Below are positions 47,393 through 55,300 of a stretch of DNA of 64,000 nt, piece by piece. The notes beneath the pieces are model-generated. The model worked only from the letters and a program-made list of their open reading frames with translations. It was not told the origin of the DNA and made no database searches. A program made the position numbers and the translations under genes. The first letter of the stretch is position 1, and each line of letters begins with the position of its first letter. The stretch spans positions 434,001-498,000 of the forward strand of contig NZ_CP017195.1 in assembly GCF_006770285.1 (NCBI RefSeq). Direction: 5' to 3'. This DNA is from Lactococcus paracarnosus (GTDB taxonomy: Bacteria; Bacillota; Bacilli; Lactobacillales; Streptococcaceae).

Positions 47393-48190
47393 ATGACAAA
47401 TATACTATCAGCAATCAATCCAATTGCTTTAAAATTAGGACCACTTGAGATTAGATGGTATGCGCTTTGTATCGTAACTGGGGTTGTTGTTGCAGTTTGG
47501 TTAGCGATGAAGGAAGCGCCCCAAAAAAAGATCAGACCTGATGATATTTTAGATTTTATTTTGATTGCATTTCCGATTGCGATCATTGGTGCACGAATTT
47601 ATTATGTTCTCTTTGATTTAGGCTACTACAGTAAAAATCCAAGTGAGATAGTTGCTATCTGGCATGGCGGTATTGCAATTTATGGTGCCTTGATTGCTGG
47701 AGGGATTACCTTATTAGTCTTTTCATATTATAAACTGATTGCACCACTGGATTTCTTAGATATCGCTGTACCAGGTGTCCTAGTTGCCCAAGCAATGGGC
47801 AGATGGGGGAACTTTTTCAACCAAGAAGCATTTGGGAAACCGATACATTCCCTAGACTTTCTACCGACTTTCATCAAAAATCAGATGTATATAGATAATA
47901 GTTATCGAACACCTACCTTCTTGTATGAATCAGTTTGGAATCTAATCGGTTTTGGTCTAGTCTTGGGTCTGAGACATCGTCTAAAAAACCTTAGATCCGG
48001 GGATATTTTCGCTTTTTATCTAGTATGGTACGGTCTCGGTCGCGCTGTTATCGAAGGCATGCGGACAGATAGTCTCATGTTTGGTCCAATACGTGTATCG
48101 CAAGTCTTGTCCTTAGTATTAGTTGTTGTGGGTCTTGCCATTATCGTACGACATCACAAGCCGGGTAAATATTTCCTTAAAAAGCAGTAA
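47393..48190 (+). CDS. lgt: Prolipoprotein diacylglyceryl transferase
   Basis: Polytopic membrane enzyme that adds diacylglycerol to the lipobox Cys of prolipoproteins. 265 residues and about seven helices. It contains the Lgt signature [13 protein letters not shown] near residues 139-151 and [11 protein letters not shown] near the start. ATG 47393 begins two bases after the hprK stop. The hprK-lgt pairing is conserved in Firmicutes. Confidence 0.97.
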   Translation: MTNILSAINPIALKLGPLEIRWYALCIVTGVVVAVWLAMKEAPQKKIRPDDILDFILIAFPIAIIGARIYYVLFDLGYYSKNPSEIVAIWHGGIAIYGALIAGGITLLVFSYYKLIAPLDFLDIAVPGVLVAQAMGRWGNFFNQEAFGKPIHSLDFLPTFIKNQMYIDNSYRTPTFLYESVWNLIGFGLVLGLRHRLKNLRSGDIFAFYLVWYGLGRAVIEGMRTDSLMFGPIRVSQVLSLVLVVVGLAIIVRHHKPGKYFLKKQ

Positions 48191-48193
48191 TTT

Positions 48194-48242
48194 GCTATAA
48201 TTTAATTATGAATCATCGGCATGCTTGCTTGTGACAAGCAAG
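48194..48242 (+). promoter_or_regulatory. Promoter, 8-codon leaderless ORF and hairpin before DUF948 gene
   Basis: TGC-TATAAT (48196-48201) is followed 7 bases later by ATG 48208. The ORF MNHRHACL ends in TGA at 48232-48234. That TGA is exactly the triloop of a perfect 8-bp hairpin, CTTGCTTG / CAAGCAAG (48224-48242). Confidence 0.5.
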
Positions 48243-48268
48243 TATACAAATTTTAGGAAGAGGTATTT

Positions 48269-48682
48269 ATGGGAGATACAGCATTGATTATCATCGCTGT
48301 TGCCGTTGCAATTTTGGTCCTATTCTTGGTTATTTTAATTGTCAAGATGATGAAAACTGTGGATGAAATCAATCGGACAATTGGCGTTGTGACACAAGAT
48401 GCAGATGTGTTGCTTAAACAGGCAGATACACTAATGGGAAAAACTAATACGCTACTAGAAGATATCAACGGTAAAGTTGCAACGATTGATCCGCTTTTTA
48501 CTGCTGTTGCGGAGTTATCTGACAGCGTTTCCCGACTGAATCATACAGGTAACACATTTGCAACACGTATGAAGAGTACGGCTTCAAATGCTGGTAAGGC
48601 GACTGCGGTTGTCACTTTGGGGCGTGGCGCAAGTAAACTATTTACAAAAAGAAAAAAAAAAGCTGAAGAAAAAAAGAAATAA
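48269..48682 (+). CDS. DUF948-domain membrane protein
   Basis: 137 residues. One N-terminal transmembrane helix (ALIIIAVAVAILVLFLVILIV, residues 5-25) is followed by a coiled-coil DUF948 region and a very basic C-terminus (FTKRKKKAEEKKK). This family usually sits next to a YtxH-domain gene, as here, and is linked to general or envelope stress. AGGAAGAGG is upstream of ATG 48269. The 5' region carries the unusual mini-ORF hairpin. Confidence 0.88.
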   Translation: MGDTALIIIAVAVAILVLFLVILIVKMMKTVDEINRTIGVVTQDADVLLKQADTLMGKTNTLLEDINGKVATIDPLFTAVAELSDSVSRLNHTGNTFATRMKSTASNAGKATAVVTLGRGASKLFTKRKKKAEEKKK

Positions 48683-48768
48683 CGCAATTAATCTAGAGTA
48701 TAGTTGTTAAGTACAACTTTTTTGTTAAAACTAAGATAGTTGTGTTGACAGTATAAAGGAGAAAAATA

Positions 48769-49335
48769 ATGGCTAAGAAAACAGGATTTTTAGTAGGTGC
48801 TATTTTAGGTGTCATTGGTGGCGCAGTAGCTGCATTAGCAACCGCACCTAAAGAAGGTAAAAAACTTCGAAAAGATGTAAAAGATTTCTATCAAGATTAT
48901 AAGGAAGATCCTAAGGCAAAATTTGATGAGGTCAAAGATACTGCCCTTAATTTTTATGATGATAAATCTGGAAAAATTGTCGATTTTTCAACTGATAAAT
49001 TCAATGAAATGAAAGAGAAGTTTGATAACGGTGAAATGTCTACTGATAAAGTTAAAGCATTTCTTGTTTCTAAAAAAGCAGAGATTAAAGCAAAAGTTGA
49101 CTCTGGAGAATTATCAAAAGATACAGTGATGGAACTTTTAGCTGCTACAAAAGACAAGCTTTCGGATAAGGTTAACGAGTTTAAATCAGATGTGACTGTT
49201 GCTGATCTCGAAGAGGAGTTTGCGCTTGAACTAGACCAAGAAGATCTCATCGATAAAGCTGATGAAGCTGTGGATAAAGTATCAGATAAAGCAGTTGAGA
49301 CGCTTGAAGCGGGCAAAGCCTTACTTAACAAATGA
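48769..49335 (+). CDS. YtxH-domain protein
   Basis: 188 residues. The N-terminal glycine-rich membrane segment FLVGAILGVIGGAVAALATAPKEGKKLRKD is typical of YtxH general-stress proteins. It is followed by a long charged helical region with repeated K..V-DSGELSKD units and an acidic end. TAAAGGAGAA is upstream. It is convergent with the DUF3042 gene through a shared terminator. Confidence 0.88.
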   Translation: MAKKTGFLVGAILGVIGGAVAALATAPKEGKKLRKDVKDFYQDYKEDPKAKFDEVKDTALNFYDDKSGKIVDFSTDKFNEMKEKFDNGEMSTDKVKAFLVSKKAEIKAKVDSGELSKDTVMELLAATKDKLSDKVNEFKSDVTVADLEEEFALELDQEDLIDKADEAVDKVSDKAVETLEAGKALLNK

Positions 49336-49336
49336 G

Positions 49337-49372
49337 CATATAAAAAACTGTCATGCGACAGTTTTTTATATG
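49337..49372. terminator. Bidirectional terminator, 16-bp perfect stem
   Basis: CATATAAAAAACTGTC, ATGC loop, GACAGTTTTTTATATG. It ends the YtxH gene on + and the DUF3042 gene on -. Confidence 0.95.
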
Positions 49373-49385
49373 CAAGCAAAACAGC

Positions 49386-49553
49386 TTAATGAGAGACACG
49401 TTTACGAGCAGCCTTACGACGGTTTTCGTTTACAAACTCTTCTTTTTTGATCTCAGGGTCGATAATTGCTTTTTTGACTGCGAAGACACCTGCAGCAGTT
49501 GCCGCAACTGTTCCGATAACACCAGTGATGATACCTTTTCCAAATTTGTTCAT
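49386..49553 (-). CDS. DUF3042-family small membrane protein
   Basis: 55-residue protein read on the minus strand. It has one hydrophobic helix GIITGVIGTVAATAAGVFAVKKAI and the family end EEFVNENRRKAARKRVSH. DUF3042 is a short conserved family of Lactobacillales with unknown function. The Shine-Dalgarno AAGGAGGA is perfect and 7 bases from the ATG at 49551-49553. Divergent from miaA, with an A/T-rich region between them. It is too short for most ORF filters but is well supported. Confidence 0.9.
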   Translation of the reverse strand: MNKFGKGIITGVIGTVAATAAGVFAVKKAIIDPEIKKEEFVNENRRKAARKRVSH

Positions 49554-49575
49554 GTCAAAATCCTCCTTATTAATA

Positions 49576-49584
49576 TGCTATAAT
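49576..49584 (+). promoter_or_regulatory. miaA extended -10 promoter
   Basis: TGC then TATAAT (49579-49584), with transcription expected near 49591, about 20 bases before the miaA GTG. Confidence 0.6.
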
Positions 49585-49611
49585 TTAATCATAACAAAAA
49601 AAAAGAAAAAA

Positions 49612-50514
49612 GTGAAAAATTTGATAAAAAATAAAGTGATTGTTATCGCTGGACCAACTGCGGTTGGCAAAACAGCCTTATCTATCGAGATTGCAAAAGC
49701 CTATGATGGGGAGATTATTAATGGTGATAGTCAACAAGTCTACCAAGATGTACATATTGGTACTGCTAAGGCGACTGAGGAGGAGCAGGAAGCAATTAAG
49801 CACCATTTAATCGATATTCGCGCCTTGTCAGAGACCTTCAGTGCGCATGACTTTGTAAGAGCAGCCAATCACGCGATAGCAGATGTGTTAGCAAGTGGCA
49901 AATTACCGATTATCGTTGGGGGAACAGGCCTATATCTTCAAAGTCTGATAGAAGGCTACCATCTTGGTGGTCAGGGAAATCATGAGGAGATGCGTGCACT
50001 GCGTCAAAAATTGGATTTACTATCTGATGAGGACTTGTTTGCACAGGTATCAAGCCATGGTATTGAGATTGTGCAACCCAACCGTCGTAGGGCAATCAGA
50101 GCACTAGAGTTAGTCACTTTTGGTGGTGATGCTGAGAATATCGTGTCAGATTACGAATTTATGATTATCGGACTAAACATGGATCGCAACGGCTTATATG
50201 AGCGTATTAATCAACGTGTTGATAAGATGATGGCTGTGGGGTTATTAACAGAAGCCAAGATGCTATATGACACGTTACCAGATGCTCAGGTTGCGCGAGC
50301 GATTGGCTATAAAGAGTTTTTCCCTTATTTTTCTGGTCAAGGTACACTAGAGGATGCGATTGAATTAGTGAAGCGGAATTCGAGACGTTATAGTAAGCGA
50401 CAAATTACCTGGTTTAAAAATAGGATGGCAGTTGATTTTCTAGATGTATTTGCATCTGATTTTAAAGCACAAGCAAGCCAAAAAATAGAGAGGTTTTTAG
50501 ATGATAGCAACTGA
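49612..50514 (+). CDS. miaA: tRNA dimethylallyltransferase MiaA
   Basis: Adds the isopentenyl group to A37 of tRNAs that read UNN codons. 300 residues, P-loop GPTAVGKTALS near residues 14-24, DSQQVYQDVHIGTAK and GGTGLYLQSLI present. I chose GTG 49612 (AAAGAAAAAA upstream), because the open frame back to 49447 runs through the divergent DUF3042 gene and both promoters. Its stop overlaps hflX by 14 bases. Confidence 0.96.
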   Translation: MKNLIKNKVIVIAGPTAVGKTALSIEIAKAYDGEIINGDSQQVYQDVHIGTAKATEEEQEAIKHHLIDIRALSETFSAHDFVRAANHAIADVLASGKLPIIVGGTGLYLQSLIEGYHLGGQGNHEEMRALRQKLDLLSDEDLFAQVSSHGIEIVQPNRRRAIRALELVTFGGDAENIVSDYEFMIIGLNMDRNGLYERINQRVDKMMAVGLLTEAKMLYDTLPDAQVARAIGYKEFFPYFSGQGTLEDAIELVKRNSRRYSKRQITWFKNRMAVDFLDVFASDFKAQASQKIERFLDDSN

Positions 50515-51739
50515 AATAGCAGCAGAAAAAGTCGTATTAGTCGGTGCAGAAACGTATGGTAATCGTGAGACATTTGATGTCTCCTTACTAGAATTAGCTA
50601 GTTTGGCAGAGACAGCGGGTGCAATTGTCCATGCAACCTTCACGCAAAAAAAAGAACGTTTGGATGGAAAATATGTCGTTGGGATAGGTAAGTTAGAAGA
50701 AATCAAGATAACGATCGAAGCTGATGATATTGATATGGTGATTTTTAATGAAAAATTGACACCTCGTCAGAATGTTAACTTGGAGACTTTTCTTGGGGTC
50801 AAAGTAATTGATCGGATGCAGTTGATTTTAGATATTTTTGCGCTTAGGGCGAGATCTCATGTTGGCATGCTCCAAGTTGAATTGGCCCAACTGAAGTATC
50901 TTTTACCCCGTTTATCAGGCAGTAAAGGGCTAGAACTTAGTCGTCAAGGTGGTGGTATAGGCGCGCGTGGTGCTGGTGAAAGTCAGCTAGAAACAGATCG
51001 CAGACATATTCGTCACCGTGTTGAAATAATCGAGTCTCAACTTAAGAGAGCTGAAAAAGTACAGGAAAATAGTCGTCAAAAAAGAAATGCATCATCAGTC
51101 TTTAAGCTAGGATTAATTGGCTATACAAATGCTGGGAAATCTTCTGTTTTCAATGCCTTGACCAATAAAATACAATATGAAAAAGATGAATTATTTGCGA
51201 CATTAGATGCAACTACCAAAGAATTTTCACTAAAAGACGAATTTATGGTCACAATGACTGACACAGTCGGATTTATTCAGGATTTACCGACAGAGTTAGT
51301 TCAAGCCTTTAAATCGACACTAGCAGAATCTAAAAATGTGGATTTATTACTTCATATAGTAGATGCGTCAAATCCTGCTCATAGCTTACACGAAGATGTT
51401 GTGACGGATATTATGAGCTCATTAAAGATGTCGGATATTCCAGTTTTGACAGTTTACAATAAGCTCGATCTAGCTGAACATTTTTCACCAACAGTACTAC
51501 CAAATGTCCAGATTTCTATAAAAAGTGAGACTGGCGTCGCTATACTAAGACAAGCGATAATCGATAAAATAAGTGAGCTGTTTGTGCCATTTGACTTAAG
51601 GATTCCTTTTAGTGAAGCTTATCGATTACCCATGATTAAAAAGATTGCCTTAGTTGATCAAATCATCGAGCTAGATGAAGAAGAAGTCTATGTTGTTTCG
51701 GGCAGTATTGCCCAAGCAGACAAATGGAGGATAGTATAA
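50501..51739 (+). CDS. hflX: GTPase HflX
   Basis: 412-residue ribosome-associated GTPase that rescues or splits stalled ribosomes. The N-terminal HflX domain has GGGIGARGAGESQLETDRR near residues 149-167; the G domain has GYTNAGKSSVFN (G1, near 207), DTVGFIQDLP (G3) and NKLD (G4). AGAGAGG is upstream of ATG 50501, which overlaps miaA by 14 bases. Confidence 0.97.
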   Translation: MIATEIAAEKVVLVGAETYGNRETFDVSLLELASLAETAGAIVHATFTQKKERLDGKYVVGIGKLEEIKITIEADDIDMVIFNEKLTPRQNVNLETFLGVKVIDRMQLILDIFALRARSHVGMLQVELAQLKYLLPRLSGSKGLELSRQGGGIGARGAGESQLETDRRHIRHRVEIIESQLKRAEKVQENSRQKRNASSVFKLGLIGYTNAGKSSVFNALTNKIQYEKDELFATLDATTKEFSLKDEFMVTMTDTVGFIQDLPTELVQAFKSTLAESKNVDLLLHIVDASNPAHSLHEDVVTDIMSSLKMSDIPVLTVYNKLDLAEHFSPTVLPNVQISIKSETGVAILRQAIIDKISELFVPFDLRIPFSEAYRLPMIKKIALVDQIIELDEEEVYVVSGSIAQADKWRIV

Positions 51740-51740
51740 G

Positions 51741-52403
51741 ATGAATTACGTTGAACTAGCCATAGAATCTGGTGGTTTTATGGCAATGGACCAGGTGTTT
51801 TTAAAAAATCGGTTAGCAACATTAACAACGGATAAAGAGAAATTAGCTTATATTATGCCACCAGCTAGTGTCATAAATGCTTATTTTTCTGAGATTTATC
51901 AAAAGCAAGGACCAGATGCGGCCATGGCTTATTTCTTGAGCTTATCGACGACTTTTGAAGGCTTCTCTGAGCTACCTAGCTTTGCCTTAGAGGGGAGTAC
52001 AGCAGCACCGACACTCCGAATCATTCGCTTGAATCTACTAGGCAAATCATTTGGTTTAGTCTATAAAAATATTGATGGGACTGCACTTGTTTTTAGTGAA
52101 CTCGCCGCAGAAAAATTGAATGATACACTTTTATTTGAAATTGCTAAACTATTTCCTGAGTATCTTGTGACAGCAACTGATAGTAATGTGACATTAGCTA
52201 AAGTATCATTTGAAGCTTTTAGTGCTGAGAAAGAGCTGACTGACTTAACAAGAAAAAGTGAGAATAAGACCTATACCAGAGTCACAACATTAAATATAGC
52301 AGACGGACTAGCCTGCTATGAGGTATTACTAAAAAATTGCGAAAAAACTGAAAAAATGATACAATTCAAGCATAGAGAATTTAACTTGTATTTAAGAAAG
52401 TAG
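51741..52403 (+). CDS. Conserved hypothetical protein in the miaA-rnz cluster
   Basis: 220 residues, soluble, no recognised catalytic motif. A gene at the same place between hflX and rnz is common in streptococci and is often left as hypothetical. It starts one base after hflX with AGGAGG upstream of ATG 51741, so it is translationally linked. It is followed after 7 bases by a stomatin-like gene, which I do not recall at this place in streptococci. Confidence 0.8.
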   Translation: MNYVELAIESGGFMAMDQVFLKNRLATLTTDKEKLAYIMPPASVINAYFSEIYQKQGPDAAMAYFLSLSTTFEGFSELPSFALEGSTAAPTLRIIRLNLLGKSFGLVYKNIDGTALVFSELAAEKLNDTLLFEIAKLFPEYLVTATDSNVTLAKVSFEAFSAEKELTDLTRKSENKTYTRVTTLNIADGLACYEVLLKNCEKTEKMIQFKHREFNLYLRK

Positions 52404-52410
52404 GGAAAAA

Positions 52411-53304
52411 ATGGCTGTTATGTTAATTATTTTATTTGTTATTATCATCTTGGTTTTAGCAAGTCTATCAAGTCTGTTTTTTGTTGTCAAACAGCAAAGT
52501 GTTGCGATTGTTGAGCGATTTGGTAAATTTACCTCATTAGCGCATTCAGGCTTTCATTTCAAAATGCCGTTTGGCATTGACCGTATTGCTGCTCGCGTGC
52601 AACTCCGCTTGCTTCAAAACGATATGAATGTTGAGACAAAAACGCAAGATAATGTCTTTGTACAGATGACAGTCGCGACGCAATACCGTGTAGATGAGCA
52701 AAATGTAACAGATGCTTACTACAAGCTAATGAATCCAGGCGAACAAATCAAGTCATATATCGAAGATGCCTTGCGTTCTAGTGTGCCCAAGTTAACACTA
52801 GATGAGTTGTTTGAGAAAAAAGATGAGATTGCACTTGAGGTACAACGTCAAGTTGCAGAAGAAATGTCAACTTATGGCTATATCATTGTTAAAACACTGA
52901 TTACAAAAGTTGAACCAGATGCTGAAGTTAAGCAATCAATGAATGAAATTAATGCTGCACAAAGAAAACGTGTTGCAGCACAAGAATTAGCTAATGCTGA
53001 TAAAATTAAAATCGTTACTGCTGCCGAAGCAGATGCAGAAAAAGATAGACTACATGGTGTTGGTATTGCTGAACAACGTAAAGCGATTGTTGATGGTCTA
53101 GCATTTTCAATCAAGGAGATGAAAGATACAGGAGTAGATATTTCAGAAGATCAAATCATGTCGATTCTGTTAACTAACCAATATCTTGATACCTTGAATC
53201 AATTTGCGATTAACGGTAATTCGTCAGTCTTCTTGCCAAGTCAACCAAATGGTATTGAGGATATTCGAACTCAAATTCTAACAGCACTTGCTGCTAAGGG
53301 TTAA
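52411..53304 (+). CDS. SPFH/band-7 (stomatin-like) membrane protein
   Basis: 297 residues. An N-terminal transmembrane helix (VMLIILFVIIILVLASLSSLFFVV) is followed by the SPFH domain (VKQQSVAIVERFGKFTSLAHSGFHFKMP near residues 25-52) and a C-terminal coiled coil rich in Ala/Glu (AAEADAEKDRLHGVGIAEQRKAI). Such proteins form oligomers in membrane microdomains. TAGGGAAAAA is upstream. No NfeD partner is next to it. A strong terminator follows. Confidence 0.94.
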   Translation: MAVMLIILFVIIILVLASLSSLFFVVKQQSVAIVERFGKFTSLAHSGFHFKMPFGIDRIAARVQLRLLQNDMNVETKTQDNVFVQMTVATQYRVDEQNVTDAYYKLMNPGEQIKSYIEDALRSSVPKLTLDELFEKKDEIALEVQRQVAEEMSTYGYIIVKTLITKVEPDAEVKQSMNEINAAQRKRVAAQELANADKIKIVTAAEADAEKDRLHGVGIAEQRKAIVDGLAFSIKEMKDTGVDISEDQIMSILLTNQYLDTLNQFAINGNSSVFLPSQPNGIEDIRTQILTALAAKG

Positions 53305-53323
53305 CCAATTATTGTATTAAATT

Positions 53324-53364
53324 AAAAACATTCTGAGTGGGATAGCCTACTCAGAATGTTTTTT
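53324..53364 (+). terminator. Intrinsic terminator after stomatin gene
   Basis: AAAAACATTCTGAGT pairs with ACTCAGAATGTTTTTT, a 15-bp stem. Confidence 0.95.
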
Positions 53365-53438
53365 GGTTATTATGCTGGCTCGCTGCAGACTAGCTGAAAT
53401 AAGGGAATGTACCATGATTGCCTGATGATCAAGTTTTT

Positions 53439-53467
53439 TTGCCATTTTAGTAAAAATCTGTTAAACT
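53439..53467 (+). promoter_or_regulatory. tRNA-Arg promoter
   Basis: TTGCCA (53439-53444), 17-base spacer, TAAACT (53462-53467), giving a start near 53474, about 17 bases before the tRNA. Confidence 0.6.
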
Positions 53468-53490
53468 AGAGTAGTTGTCAAACAAAAATT

Positions 53491-53562
53491 CCGTCCTTAG
53501 TGTAATGGATATCACGTAAGATTCCGGTTCTTGAGATGGGGGTTCGATTCCCTCAGGACGGA
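53491..53562 (+). tRNA. tRNA-Arg (anticodon CCG)
   Basis: A complete cloverleaf can be drawn: acceptor CCGTCCT/AGGACGG, D arm with GTG/CAC, anticodon stem TAAGA/TCTTG around loop TTCCGGT (anticodon CCG), T arm GGGGG-TTCGATT-CCCTC, and discriminator A. 72 nt; CCA is not encoded. It is a single isolated tRNA with its own promoter and is followed directly by a T8 run. It reads CGG, a rare codon in AT-rich genomes. Confidence 0.93.
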
Positions 53563-53630
53563 TTTTTTTTCTTTTTATACACAATCTAATGTTAATTTGT
53601 GTATCTTTGCTTAGTGAGCGAAAGGAAATC

Positions 53631-54566
53631 ATGGAAATTCAATTTTTGGGGACAGGTGCAGGACAGCCTGCTAAACAGCGCAATGTCACATCTATTGCAT
53701 TGAAATTACTGGCAGAGCGAAATGAAATCTGGTTATTTGATTGTGGCGAAGCAACGCAACATCAGATTTTAGAGACCAGTATCAGGCCTAGAAAAATATC
53801 GAAAATTTTCATCACGCACATGCACGGAGATCATATTTTTGGTTTACCGGGTTTTTTATCGAGTCGAAGCTTTCAAACATCATCTTTAGAAGATCAGCAA
53901 CAAGACTTGGATTTATATGGTCCTGTAGGCATTAAAAATTATGTGATGACCTCACTGAGATTATCAGGTAGTAAATTAGGCTATCGCATTAATTTCCATG
54001 AGCTAGATGCAACACATGCAGGAAAGATTTTTTCAGATGGCTCATTTGAGGTGCACATGTCACCTTTGGATCATACCATCTATTGTATGGGGTATCGCGT
54101 TGTGGAAAAAGATAAAAAAGGTGAGCTAGATGCGGCTGCTTTAAAAGCTGCAGGCGTTCCTTTTGGTCCTTTATTTGGTAAGATAAAGCAAGGTCAGGAT
54201 ATTGAAGTTTCGGGTAAACAGATTAAGGCAGCTGACTTCATCGGCCCTGATAAAAAAGGTCGTGTTGTGACGATACTAGGTGATACTAGGCAGACAGATA
54301 AAGCAGTTCGCTTAGCTATCGGCAGTGATTTACTAGTTCACGAAGCGACTTATGAGGCTAGCGAAGCTAAAGTTGCTAGAAATCATGGGCATTCAACAAC
54401 TAAACAAGCAGCTGAAGTTGCCCAGCAAGCACAAGTTAAACGCTTGCTTTTGACACATATTTCAGCACGTTACGTTGGCCCATTGGTGAGTCAGTTACTA
54501 CAAGAAACAAAACAGACCTTTAAAAATAGTTTTGTTGTTAAAGATTTATATGAAGAAACGATTTAA
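53631..54566 (+). CDS. rnz: Ribonuclease Z
   Basis: Metallo-beta-lactamase endonuclease that trims tRNA 3' ends, needed especially for tRNAs without encoded CCA, such as the neighbouring tRNA-Arg. 311 residues. [14 protein letters not shown] is at the start, then the zinc motif [13 protein letters not shown] near residues 62-74, [24 protein letters not shown] and LLTHISARY. Start ATG 53631 has GAAAGGAAA upstream; the upstream frame to 53589 is rejected. Confidence 0.97.
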   Translation: MEIQFLGTGAGQPAKQRNVTSIALKLLAERNEIWLFDCGEATQHQILETSIRPRKISKIFITHMHGDHIFGLPGFLSSRSFQTSSLEDQQQDLDLYGPVGIKNYVMTSLRLSGSKLGYRINFHELDATHAGKIFSDGSFEVHMSPLDHTIYCMGYRVVEKDKKGELDAAALKAAGVPFGPLFGKIKQGQDIEVSGKQIKAADFIGPDKKGRVVTILGDTRQTDKAVRLAIGSDLLVHEATYEASEAKVARNHGHSTTKQAAEVAQQAQVKRLLLTHISARYVGPLVSQLLQETKQTFKNSFVVKDLYEETI

Positions 54567-54568
54567 TC

Positions 54569-55300
54569 ATGAAGAATATGGTGATTACAGGTGCTAATGG
54601 AGACATTGCCCGGGAAATTGCAAGGCAAGTAAAAGGCTATAACTTAATTCTACTATCACGTGATAGTAGTAAATTATCCGGGATTTCTGATTACTTATAT
54701 CAGGTTGACATATCGGATGAAGCAGCTTTAGTTGCAACTTGTAAGCAAATCAGCGCTAAATTTGGCAGCATCGATATCTTAATTAATAATGCTGGATATG
54801 GTGAGTTTAGAGAGTTTTTAGCTTATAGCTCAGATGAGATTCGCAAGCTTTTTGAGGTTAATGTCTTCGCATTAATGACGGTGACTAGGGCGTTTTTACC
54901 AGACATGATACACGAAAAAACTGGGAAAATCATCAATATCGCCTCAATCGCCAGTTATATGGCAACTGCCAAGTCGACAAGTTATGCTGCCAGTAAATTT
55001 GCCGTACGTGGCTTTTCAGATGCCTTACGTCAAGAAGTATTCGACGACAACATAAAAATACTCGTTGTGAATACGGGCCCAGTAGTAACCAAATTTCATC
55101 AGGCCAATCCAGGCTACTTAGCAAAAGTTGGTAGACATGCTGTTAGCACAAATTTTGTTGCTAAGAAAATCGTGGCCAATCTGGATACAAACAAGAGGGA
55201 ATTGAACCTCCCTTGGCAACTTAACATCGCAAGATTATTTGCGACACTATTCCCAGTTTTAACGGAAAGCATGACACGGAGGTTTTTCAATTTAAAATGA
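54569..55300 (+). CDS. Short-chain dehydrogenase/reductase
   Basis: 243-residue Rossmann oxidoreductase with TGANGDIAREIA (cofactor loop, residues 7-18), NNAGYG, the catalytic Ser in INIASIASYMAT and YAASKFAV (Tyr-x-x-x-Lys). The substrate is unknown. It begins 2 bases after rnz and overlaps recJ by 4 bases (ATGA). The rnz-SDR-recJ order is conserved in streptococci. Confidence 0.93.
   Translation: MKNMVITGANGDIAREIARQVKGYNLILLSRDSSKLSGISDYLYQVDISDEAALVATCKQISAKFGSIDILINNAGYGEFREFLAYSSDEIRKLFEVNVFALMTVTRAFLPDMIHEKTGKIINIASIASYMATAKSTSYAASKFAVRGFSDALRQEVFDDNIKILVVNTGPVVTKFHQANPGYLAKVGRHAVSTNFVAKKIVANLDTNKRELNLPWQLNIARLFATLFPVLTESMTRRFFNLK

Noticed and set aside
49447-49611. In-frame N-terminal extension of miaA
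   Set aside because: It lies over the divergent DUF3042 gene and both promoters; MiaA homology begins at the GTG 49612.
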